Below are positions 1 to 5,771 of a stretch of DNA of 7,555 nucleotides, one piece after another (position 1 is the first letter of the stretch; each line of letters opens with the position of its first letter). Location: NCBI GenBank assembly GCA_026786125.1, contig JAJAYU010000137.1:1-7555 (forward strand), read 5' to 3'. The notes below the pieces were generated by a model. It had not been told where the DNA came from, made no database searches, and saw only the letters and a list, made by a program, of their open reading frames with translations. The position numbers were made by a program, and so were the translations under genes. This stretch comes from Chamaesiphon sp. GTDB lineage: Bacteria; Cyanobacteriota; Cyanobacteriia; Cyanobacteriales; Chamaesiphonaceae.

Positions 1-590
1 GGATTACCAACTGTTGCACTCAATCCAATTCGTTGAACATCGCGATTAGTCGATCGAACCAATCTTTCTAAAACAGACATTAAATGCGCTCCTCGATCGC
101 ACCCGGCTAGAGCATGAATTTCATCGATTACTACTGCACGTAAATCGGTAAAAATTTGCGCGTGAGGTGTACTAGCAGATATTAACATTCCCTCCAAAGA
201 TTCGGGTGTAGTCATCAATACCGTAGTCGGATTACGAATAAAAGCTTTTTTCTGGGATCTTGTGATATCTCCATGCCATAAAAAACGACTTAACCCAACC
301 ATTTCTGTATACTGTTGAAATCGATCGGCTTGATTATTTAGTAACGCTTTAATCGGGGCGATGTAGAGAATACCCACTCCCAGAGGCTCCTGTTCGACCA
401 TCTGAGCGAGCAAAGGGAACATACACGCTTCCGTCTTACCCCCTGCTGTCGGCGCGAGGATAATGGCATTGTAGCCGTCTAGGAGTGGATCGCCAGCGAG
501 TTCTTGAACTGGGCGTAGAGATGTCCAACCTAATCGCGAAACAATCGCCGATTGCAATCGATCAGGAAAACGAGTAAAAACAGATGCCAT
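1..590 (-). CDS. brxHI: Lhr/BrxHI-like superfamily 2 DEAD/DEAH-box helicase, N-terminal part
   Basis: Partial gene; only residues 1-196 are inside the window and the C-terminal side runs off the left edge. I translated it from the ATG at 590. The SF2 helicase motifs appear in order: a Q-motif-like RPVQ (residues 26-29), Walker A APTAGGKTEA (46-55), motif Ia APIKALLNNQ (78-87), motif Ib TTPESLE (127-133), motif II DEIH (156-159) and motif III SATVGN (191-196). The combination of APTAGGKTEA, PIKAL and SATVGNP is the Lhr style of 3'-5' DNA helicase, which includes BrxHI of type 2 BREX. It starts 47 bp after the stop of the BrxD-like ATPase, so the two are probably co-transcribed. No good Shine-Dalgarno precedes the ATG. 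The visible part is intact, without frameshifts. The helicase assignment is secure; the symbol is given because of the brxD neighbour and is less certain. A generic Lhr-like helicase remains possible. Confidence 0.85.
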   Translation of the reverse strand, partial: MASVFTRFPDRLQSAIVSRLGWTSLRPVQELAGDPLLDGYNAIILAPTAGGKTEACMFPLLAQMVEQEPLGVGILYIAPIKALLNNQADRFQQYTEMVGLSRFLWHGDITRSQKKAFIRNPTTVLMTTPESLEGMLISASTPHAQIFTDLRAVVIDEIHALAGCDRGAHLMSVLERLVRSTNRDVQRIGLSATVGN

Positions 591-637
591 GACTAGATTC
601 GGTTAATAGGGTAGTTAATTAAAAAAACGTCTAATTA

Positions 638-1951
638 TTAAAATGTCACCGCATATTGTTGGCGATCTTCCGGCTCCGGTGTAAAGTATGGCTGCTGCTG
701 AATTATGCGTTTCTCTTCATCATTGAGTTCCAACTGATAGCCGCTATCTTTCAATGGATCAAATTCTGGTTCAGTATCAGCCAAATCGAGGGTATTAACA
801 AATTCGCGAAGGAATACACGAGGTACGATACCCACATCTCCAGCAAACCCTTCTGTTACCCTGGTGACTAATAGCTCGATAAACTCTGCGGTAACTTTGC
901 TATTAAGCTGCACTCGATTGGTGGCAGGATATAAGCCCTGTAACTTGATAGCTAATTCTTTCAAACGTTCTGCATCAAAGGGTTTAAGTACTAGTTGCGG
1001 TTGAAGTAGATTATAAAAATTACCATTTTTAATTAGTTGCAATCGATCGTGTAATGGTTGCAATCCTGCCACGCCACGATTAGTATCAAAAAAGTCTGGC
1101 GTACCTGTGAAAACCCAAAATAAACCAGGGTAGCGATCTGCTGCATCACAAATTTGTCGAATACCATTTAGAGATTTCTCACGAACATCTGTTCGCATTC
1201 GCAAAATAGTTTCTGCTTCATCGATCACTATTACTAATCCTTTGTAGCCAGCATCTTTGGTAATTGCTAAAACACCTTGGAGATAATCCATCGCTTCATT
1301 ACTACTAATCCTTCCTCTGATACCTGCAATTCGCATGGCTTGTGCGGCTACATTTCTACTCCCAGATAGCCAAGAGATCAGCGCACTAGCATTCTCCATG
1401 TCATTATTTTGCTTGAGCTTAAAGATTGTCCGCAATACACGAACCATATCTTCAGGAGCTTTACCTCTAGTGAGAGATGCTAAATCTTCTTGAATCCGTT
1501 GCTGTACTTTATCATCAAAGTTTTCTGCGTAAGGATCTACTCCTGCATCAAATAAAGCATCTTGAACTCGCCCCAGCCAGCAATCGATAATAAATCCTAA
1601 AGCACCACGTTTACATTCACTCGTTCCTAATTCTTGGACGACTTTACGATAGACATCATCAAACCTATGAAAATGTAAATCATTATCTGATACCACCACA
1701 AAACTAGTCGCAAAATCTCGATCCTGAGCATCTTGAAGTGCCAATCGAGATGTAAATGTTTTCCCACAACCATAGCCGCCACGCAGGAATTTAAACAAAC
1801 CCTCGCCATTACTGGCTAAGTCTAGTTGTCGTTTAATCTCATTTTGAGGTCTATCGATACCTACTGCAAAAGCCTCTAATCCCCGATCTGGAACAACACC
1901 GGATCTCAGTCTTTCAAATAGATGTTGAATGTCTTGCTTACTAATTGGCAT
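638..1951 (-). CDS. brxD: BrxD-like P-loop ATPase (BrxC/BrxD family, DUF2791)
   Basis: Complete 437-residue AAA+/STAND-like ATPase. It shows Walker A GGYGCGKT (58-65), Walker B IVIDEAE with the DE pair at 244-245, a sensor-1-like FTGTPDFF (281-288), a HDRL segment that could supply an arginine finger (301-304), and a C-terminal VPRVFLREFVNTLD block (376-389). This pattern and length fit the BrxD family of BREX type 2, where BrxD is encoded directly before the helicase BrxHI, as here. The family is thought to act on or near DNA with the helicase in anti-phage defence; the biochemical role is not settled. The N-terminus (SKQDIQHLFERLRSG) is typical of the family and supports the ATG at 1951, although no clear ribosome site precedes it. 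Spacing to the upstream coiled-coil gene is 178 bp, so it may have its own promoter. Family assignment is confident; the system to which it belongs is inferred. Confidence 0.88.
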   Translation of the reverse strand: MPISKQDIQHLFERLRSGVVPDRGLEAFAVGIDRPQNEIKRQLDLASNGEGLFKFLRGGYGCGKTFTSRLALQDAQDRDFATSFVVVSDNDLHFHRFDDVYRKVVQELGTSECKRGALGFIIDCWLGRVQDALFDAGVDPYAENFDDKVQQRIQEDLASLTRGKAPEDMVRVLRTIFKLKQNNDMENASALISWLSGSRNVAAQAMRIAGIRGRISSNEAMDYLQGVLAITKDAGYKGLVIVIDEAETILRMRTDVREKSLNGIRQICDAADRYPGLFWVFTGTPDFFDTNRGVAGLQPLHDRLQLIKNGNFYNLLQPQLVLKPFDAERLKELAIKLQGLYPATNRVQLNSKVTAEFIELLVTRVTEGFAGDVGIVPRVFLREFVNTLDLADTEPEFDPLKDSGYQLELNDEEKRIIQQQPYFTPEPEDRQQYAVTF

Positions 1952-1984
1952 GATTTTCTAATTTAGATAGATTTAGCTGAATGG

Positions 1985-2007
1985 TGTATATTGGGCTGCT
2001 TGAGCAG
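1985..2007 (-). promoter_or_regulatory. possible promoter/operator upstream of the BrxD-like gene
   Basis: On the minus strand TATACA (1985-1990) could be a -10 box, followed by about 33 nt of leader before the ATG at 1951. Immediately upstream is a 12-bp dyad, CTGCT-TG-AGCAG read on the plus strand (1996-2007), which would sit between the -10 and -35 positions, where a repressor could bind. No convincing -35 is visible. This is a weak pattern call, resting on position and symmetry only. Confidence 0.2.
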
Positions 2008-2074
2008 AGTACATCCTGATAGTATTCCCATAACTAGCTGACAAATTGCTTGTTTTGATCGGAAATTACTAAAA

Positions 2075-2127
2075 CATTATTTATTTAAGAACTAATAGCT
2101 TGTTCGATACATAATTTATTTATTTAA
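2075..2127. repeat. AT-rich direct repeats in the gap between coiled-coil gene and BrxD-like gene
   Basis: Two near-identical A/T-only tracts lie in the 178-bp gap: CATTATTTATTTAA (2075-2088) and CATAATTTATTTATTTAA (2110-2127), starting 35 bp apart. They lie just after the coiled-coil stop codon in the direction of transcription. They could be a bent or easily melted region, an upstream promoter element, or simply low-complexity intergenic sequence. No stem followed by a U-run that would make an intrinsic terminator is seen. Confidence 0.3.
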
Positions 2128-2129
2128 TT

Positions 2130-4190
2130 CTATAAGTCGGCATTTCTTATTCCTTTAATATAAATACAGTTATCATTTGAATACTCTTCTGTAAGAATAA
2201 AAAAGGGCAGTATATTATTAGCATTGTATTCATCTATATTTTCGGAAAATTGATTATTCAAGCCGAGAATTCTAAGCATCTGATAAACTTGTTCTCGTAA
2301 AATTCTTCCATGTTCATTAATATGTCGTAAGATCGGTAATAGGGGATCTCCCTGAAAGTAATCCTCCCAATTTTCCTGATTGTATCTATTTACTAGATCT
2401 GATGTTGGATCTTCATCATCTAGTTGCAAATCATCATAAATCAAATCTGGGGTTGGTATTTCTTCCAACTCAAAAATATCTTTCTCAGTTTTTGTGAGAT
2501 CGAGTTGTGACTCTACTATTTCTATTTGTGAACTATCCGGTGGGGTTGTGTCAACAAGACTTAAACGTGCTAGACATTCATCTTCTTTGCTTTGCTTGAG
2601 ATAGCGGCTACCACTACTGTCCGATCCTCCTCCCTCAATCTTGAAGGGTAAATACTTATTTTTATTGTATTCCGCTATCTTTCTAGGAAATTGATTAGCA
2701 ACATAACGATCTTCAAGAATATTACGAATTTCCGATTCAGTGATAACACCATGTTGATTGATATGTCTTAGAATGCGTAAATAGGGATCATTCTGAAAGT
2801 GATCTTCCCACGATATAAGTGGCTCGATTATTGTATTCTGGATGAGATCTCGATCTTCTAATGAAGATATATTATGACTCAGTTCCTCTTTAAGTCTGAC
2901 AATTTGTCCTTGAATTTCTGTGCGAGAAGCTTCTGCCTTACTTATTTGAGTCTGTAAACTACTCGACTGAGCTTGCATCTCTGCAACTCCAAGTCTCATT
3001 TTTCTTCTGATTGTAGAGTATTTAATTATTCTCGCCTTAATCCTTTGAGATGCTAACCCCAATTGTTCCGCAGAGTCAATCGCAGATTGTCTTCTAGCTT
3101 CAATTTCAGTTAATTCATTTACAATTCTATCTAATTGTCCCTGTTTGCTGGTGAAAGTAGTATTTAATTCTGATATGCTATCTCGTGCGCTACCAAGTAC
3201 TATTTCTAATTCATCTAATGAAACTTGATGTTCTTGCTTTTGCTGCTGCAAAGAAGCTATTTTTAGATCTATTTCTGTTTTTATACTTAGATCTAAATAT
3301 AAATCATCTAGTAACGCTTGTTTGTCTTGAATCGATCGATCCAAACCATCAATCTCAGTCAAAAGTTGATTTCGTTTATCTTCCAATCGAGTGATCTGTT
3401 GCTCGATTCCTATATGATAAATCTCTCTGTCGGATATTTCCGATAGCAAACTTCTTAATTGATTCTGTAAATCGGCAACTCTAGCTTTTAGTTGCTCTTT
3501 CTTTGCAGACTGTTGGGTTGTTTCCTCACGAATCCCTTTGAGTTCTAGATCCGATTGTCGGACAGAATCGATCGCTAATGCCTTTCTAGTTTGAACTTCA
3601 GATAATAGATTTGTTTGTCTTCTGAGATCTCGATCTAGCTTTTGCAATAAATCTTGGCCACACTGGATCGATCGATCCAAATCATCAACCGTTATCGAAA
3701 GTCGATTTTGTCGATCTTCATCTGAAGAGATCTGTTGCCTGATTTGTGTGCGATCGACTTCCTTATCCGCGATGTCAGATTGTAAACTATTCGATTGGCT
3801 CTGCAATGTGAGAATTTGCAACTCTAGTTGCCTCTTAGCAGCAGAATATTGATATATTTGGTTGTGAATACTTTGGAGTTCCAGATCCGACTGTTTAGCA
3901 GAATCGATCGCAAATTTCCTTCTAGCTTCAATCTGAGCTAATTCTACTTGTATATTTTGTAATTCTTGTACTTGTAGATCGATCTGTTTATGACTACTCT
4001 GAGCAGATTCGATTTCTTCTTTGCGCTGACGAGATCGGATCTTCATGCTAGCTGCAACAGCCGGAACCGTCCCCAAACCCCCCAATGCAGACTGTTGTAA
4101 ATTTCGGCTAATCAGGAATGTAGAGCCAAATCCGACCCCACAGGATACAGAAGCCAGCAGAAACCAATTCTTAAGTGTTGCAGATCGCAT
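2130..4190 (-). CDS. membrane-anchored coiled-coil protein with duplicated C-terminal domain, first gene of the BrxD/helicase cassette
   Basis: Protein of 686 residues; I do not recognise a named family with certainty. It has a hydrophobic helix at about residues 9-27. A small, weakly hydrophobic Gly/Ala stretch follows (about 34-49) that could be a second membrane pass, then a basic cluster (50-57) that would hold the rest in the cytoplasm. Residues 60-450 are heptad-rich coiled coil, including an exact 112-residue tandem repeat (87-198, 199-310) and a partial third copy (363-440). Two copies of a 59-residue domain follow (461-519 and 608-666; 30 of 59 positions identical, starting WED.F..DP and ending LPF.I), joined by an acidic, low-complexity linker (520-607). 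The small domain looks like a helical or winged-helix unit. Its layout recalls TerB_C-type tails of cyanobacterial coiled-coil proteins encoded with similar ATPase/helicase pairs, but this comparison is from memory. The gene precedes the BrxD-like gene in the same direction. The start at 4190 is chosen because it keeps the membrane helix. Confidence 0.8.
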   Translation of the reverse strand: MRSATLKNWFLLASVSCGVGFGSTFLISRNLQQSALGGLGTVPAVAASMKIRSRQRKEEIESAQSSHKQIDLQVQELQNIQVELAQIEARRKFAIDSAKQSDLELQSIHNQIYQYSAAKRQLELQILTLQSQSNSLQSDIADKEVDRTQIRQQISSDEDRQNRLSITVDDLDRSIQCGQDLLQKLDRDLRRQTNLLSEVQTRKALAIDSVRQSDLELKGIREETTQQSAKKEQLKARVADLQNQLRSLLSEISDREIYHIGIEQQITRLEDKRNQLLTEIDGLDRSIQDKQALLDDLYLDLSIKTEIDLKIASLQQQKQEHQVSLDELEIVLGSARDSISELNTTFTSKQGQLDRIVNELTEIEARRQSAIDSAEQLGLASQRIKARIIKYSTIRRKMRLGVAEMQAQSSSLQTQISKAEASRTEIQGQIVRLKEELSHNISSLEDRDLIQNTIIEPLISWEDHFQNDPYLRILRHINQHGVITESEIRNILEDRYVANQFPRKIAEYNKNKYLPFKIEGGGSDSSGSRYLKQSKEDECLARLSLVDTTPPDSSQIEIVESQLDLTKTEKDIFELEEIPTPDLIYDDLQLDDEDPTSDLVNRYNQENWEDYFQGDPLLPILRHINEHGRILREQVYQMLRILGLNNQFSENIDEYNANNILPFFILTEEYSNDNCIYIKGIRNADL
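2193..2369 (-). repeat. second copy of the 59-residue C-terminal domain
   Basis: This encodes residues 608-666 of the coiled-coil protein, starting WEDYFQGDP and ending LPFFIL. It is the downstream copy of the domain at 2634-2810, 147 residues away. Conserved between both copies are WED, FQ, DP, ILRHIN.HG, NQF, I.EYN and LPF. It is at the very C-terminus, a usual place for a protein- or nucleic-acid-binding module. Confidence 0.7.
2634..2810 (-). repeat. first copy of the 59-residue C-terminal domain
   Basis: This encodes residues 461-519, starting WEDHFQNDP and ending LPFKIE, and follows directly on the coiled coil. The predicted order is an amphipathic helix (LRILRHINQHG), a turn with a second helix (ITESEIRNILEDR), then a third helix and strand (IAEYNKNKYLPFKI). 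That order would suit a winged-helix-like fold; this is an inference from pattern only. Confidence 0.65.
3261..3932 (-). repeat. tandem 336-bp (112-codon) repeat inside the coiled-coil gene
   Basis: Residues 87-198 and 199-310 align without a gap: AIDSAKQSDLEL (from 94) against AIDSVRQSDLEL (from 206), and LDRSIQ at 171 against 283. Both pairs are offset by exactly 112 residues, which is 16 heptads. The DNA keeps the register (GAATCGATCG at 3901 and 3565, 336 bp apart). A third, shorter copy (residues 363-440, about 2871-3104) begins AIDSAEQ at 370, after an extra 52-residue coiled insert. This is best explained by an internal duplication that preserved heptad phase. Confidence 0.75.
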
Positions 4191-4235
4191 AGTAGATACT
4201 GCCCACTCTTAAACTGGATCTTGTGGGCTGCTACT
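4191..4235 (-). promoter_or_regulatory. leader hairpin abutting the start codon of the coiled-coil gene
   Basis: On the plus strand AGTAG (4191-4195) and GCCCAC (4201-4206) are matched by GTGGGC (4223-4228) and CTACT (4231-4235), giving an 11-bp two-part stem with a 5/2-nt internal loop and a 16-nt apical loop. In the mRNA the stem ends directly at the AUG at 4190, and no Shine-Dalgarno sequence is present. The minus-strand sequence just upstream, TATAGT within 4232-4241, could be a -10 element, but the transcript start is unknown. If transcribed, the hairpin could limit initiation; if not, the dyad could be an operator. Confidence 0.4.
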
Positions 4236-4246
4236 ATATACTCAGA

Positions 4247-4474
4247 CTAAATACATCTATCGGGAGAATTCTGCCAAATATCAATCATGCTAATGTACTC
4301 ATGCAAGATGTGAGTTATCCGCTGTCTGCGACCGTATAACGGCTGGAAGTGCTGTAATGCTTAGTCCTTCGGGATCTCTATCGGGAACCAAAATGCGAAT
4401 GGTAAATGGATCTCGCATGACCGATCGATGATAATCAAGATGTTTCCAATCCGAAGTGTTCCCATTTAAAAGTC
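4247..4474 (-). pseudogene. decayed gene, downstream fragment
   Basis: Minus-strand reading gives a natural-looking peptide (NTSDWKHLDYHRSV, then MRDPFTIRILVPDRDPEGLS, ITALPAVIR) that goes out of frame near 4334. The neighbouring frame continues GRRQRITHILHEY to a stop at 4247. The switch occurs at ATACGGTCGC, which matches ATCCGCAATGGTCGC in the other fragment if 5 nt were lost here. The 17-of-20 match to the segment near 4845-4864 differs mostly at synonymous or K/R positions (GRRQRI against GRKQRI), which supports former coding. The function is unrecognised. The VPDRDPEGL start faintly recalls the N-termini of some GIY-YIG/DUF4357 proteins, but nothing further along matches. The fragment is cut off from its upstream part by the MITE at 4475. 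Confidence 0.5.
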
Positions 4475-4595
4475 GGCGTTGCTGAATTGAGGTATGAAAC
4501 CTTGGGTAGGGGCAATTCATGAATTGCCCCTACCCAAGGTTTTGGCGATCGCATAATTGATGAATCATACCCAAAATCAGCAACGCCTAAAAGTC
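4467..4595. mobile_element. 113-bp MITE-like element (4475-4587) with 8-bp target duplications
   Basis: The ends are GGCGTTGCTGA (4475-4485) and TCAGCAACGCC (4577-4587). The terminal inverted repeats extend to 23 bp, ending in GGTATGA, with 20 of 23 positions matching. Identical 8-bp copies of TAAAAGTC flank the element at 4467-4474 and 4588-4595, the mark of transposition. Inside are a perfect 44-bp palindrome and, on the right arm only, a 24-bp stretch with the only full HIP1 octamer GCGATCGC of the window (4545-4552). No transposase is encoded, so it must have been mobilised in trans by an insertion sequence with the same ends. It sits inside a decayed gene. The IS family cannot be named from sequence alone. 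Confidence 0.85.
4498..4541. repeat. perfect 44-bp palindrome in the centre of the MITE
   Basis: The arms 4498-4519 and 4520-4541 are exact reverse complements with no spacer, centred on TTCATGAA and containing GTAGGGGCAATTC. The core (GGGGCAATTC-GAATTGCCCC) is a sequence I recall as widespread in cyanobacterial genomes. As RNA or single-stranded DNA it would form a very strong cruciform or hairpin. Confidence 0.85.
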
Positions 4596-4945
4596 CTAGT
4601 TTTAATGTGGGAAGAGAGTAGTAAGATCGATTTAACTTATATCATTTTAGATGTCGGGATACAGCCTCTAACGTCCAATAGAACACTTTCCGGTGGACGA
4701 TCTTCAATTGCAGCAACCAAATTAACTGCTTCTGCCAAACGGCGCAGTGCATCTCCAAGGCCATCATTACGGGGCAGTGTTAATAAAATTGGATTCCCCA
4801 AGTCGTCATTCATACCTTGAAAACGCATCAATCGATCTATCTTCATTATCCGTTGTTTGCGACCATTGCGGATGGTATCAGTGGTCTCGATCGAATAAAT
4901 CGGACTGTAACTATTAATGTCTATAACTCCTATCCGATCGGGTGA
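4588..4945 (-). pseudogene. decayed gene, upstream fragment
   Basis: One minus-strand frame is open from 4945 down to the stop at 4637. It reads like real protein (SIETTDTIRNGRKQRIMKID, then GNPILLTLPRNDGLGDALRR, LAEAVNLVAAIEDRPPESVL), with good cyanobacterial codon use. However, it has no ATG before 4846 and no ribosome site. A frame open from 4641 downwards continues through the pre-insertion junction into the downstream fragment, so one indel near 4640 plus the 5-nt loss near 4334 and the MITE would account for the break-up of one gene of about 190 codons. The function is unrecognised. A short 69-residue protein from the ATG at 4846 cannot be excluded. The rest of 4191-5099 contains no gene I can support. 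Confidence 0.45.
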
Positions 4946-5085
4946 TTAGAAGTTCTCGATCGACTTAAAATAATAGAGCTACATGTTCGATCGACCTCCA
5001 TTATCCGCTAGTTTCGCTGACTGGATGTTGCACAGATAATCTGTCGCCTTGGCTAGGCACTGACTTAGCTGGGTTTATTATTAAT

Positions 5086-5090
5086 AAGGA
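5086..5090 (+). promoter_or_regulatory. ribosome binding site of the exported-protein gene
   Basis: AAGGA lies 9 nt before the ATG at 5100 and fixes that start. It is the clearest Shine-Dalgarno sequence in the window. The upstream stretch 4949-5085 shows no convincing -35/-10 pair. TATTAT (5076-5081) is too near the ribosome site to be judged, and CAGAT-A-ATCTG (5033-5043) is a small dyad. Confidence 0.6.
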
Positions 5091-5099
5091 AAAATTTGG

Positions 5100-5690
5100 A
5101 TGAGTTCTGGAAAAATTTTAGTTTTACTCTTGCTATCTTGGTTAACAATGGAAGCTAGTCTTGCGGTACAGGCTGCTAGTGACAACTCAGTCCCGCTAGC
5201 ACAAGGCGAGATCGAAGTAATGGCGAAGCAAGTCCCTTGTTCTACAGCAGAATTCGACTATTTTTTTCGCGTTTTTGTGCGTGGATTGGATGATCTCCTA
5301 CCCAGAACGGCTGTTCGGAATGCCTATGTTTGGCCTCAGGTGGAAGTTAAGAGTGCTCAAAACCCCAGTCAACTGCTATTAACTGCGCCCAAGCAAGATT
5401 ATCTTAGGGATGGCTTCAGGATTGGGTTACAGCAAAATTTATGGGTCTACTTAGACCCACAGGTGGTGAACCTTGAATATCCAAGGTTAGAGGTCAAGTT
5501 CAAGCCCCTCTCCCCTCAAAAAATTAGGGTTGAATATACCCAAGCTGAGTATGCACCCGTCGCCAATGCTAGGGCAAATCAAGAGCGACTCGTAAAAACT
5601 TTTGGTAAATCAGGAGCTTATATTTTCGAGCATCGCTTAGGCTGTTGGCGGTTGACTCAAGAATTTAGATCTCCTGGAACTTCGTCATAG
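5100..5690 (+). CDS. small exported protein of unknown function
   Basis: Protein of 196 residues. Residues 1-26 form a Sec signal peptide: Lys5, then the hydrophobic ILVLLLLSWL, ending at a likely signal peptidase I site after AVQA (22-25) or ALA-like residues nearby, so the mature protein should be periplasmic or lumenal. The mature part has only two cysteines, C47 (VPCSTA) and C182 (GCWRLTQ), placed near its two ends and able to form a disulfide. The C-terminal GCWRLTQEF resembles the closing strand of NTF2-like or cystatin-like folds, but I do not recognise a named family. The gene stands alone on the plus strand, with a decayed gene behind it and a convergent hydrolase 81 bp ahead. The start is supported by AAGGA at 5086-5090. 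Confidence 0.8.
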   Translation: MSSGKILVLLLLSWLTMEASLAVQAASDNSVPLAQGEIEVMAKQVPCSTAEFDYFFRVFVRGLDDLLPRTAVRNAYVWPQVEVKSAQNPSQLLLTAPKQDYLRDGFRIGLQQNLWVYLDPQVVNLEYPRLEVKFKPLSPQKIRVEYTQAEYAPVANARANQERLVKTFGKSGAYIFEHRLGCWRLTQEFRSPGTSS

Positions 5691-5771
5691 CAACGGATAG
5701 ATTTGATCGCTAGCCGATTCTGAGGATTACCCATTTAGGACGAATTTTGCTAGTTTGTCTATTATCTATGA

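Noticed and set aside
656..871. Plus-strand open frame of 71 codons opposite the BrxD-like gene
   Set aside because: Antisense to a well-supported gene, no ribosome site, hydrophobic low-quality composition; a shadow of the minus-strand coding sequence.
3185..3394. Plus-strand open frame within the coiled-coil gene
   Set aside because: It is the Leu/Phe-rich complement of a Lys/Glu/Gln-rich coiled coil, an expected artefact.
1..4190. A normal type 2 BREX operon
   Set aside because: The gene before the BrxD-like ATPase is a coiled-coil protein instead of pglZ, and no pgl gene lies further upstream; only sequence left of position 1 could revive this.
4299..4418. Intact 39-residue protein MRDPF... 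with a GIY-YIG/DUF4357-like start
   Set aside because: No ribosome site, likeness limited to about 15 residues, and a frameshift signature inside it; treated as part of a pseudogene.
4557..4820. Plus-strand open frame of 87 codons overlapping the right arm of the MITE
   Set aside because: It begins inside the mobile element and runs antisense to the better-looking minus-strand fragment; composition is not protein-like.
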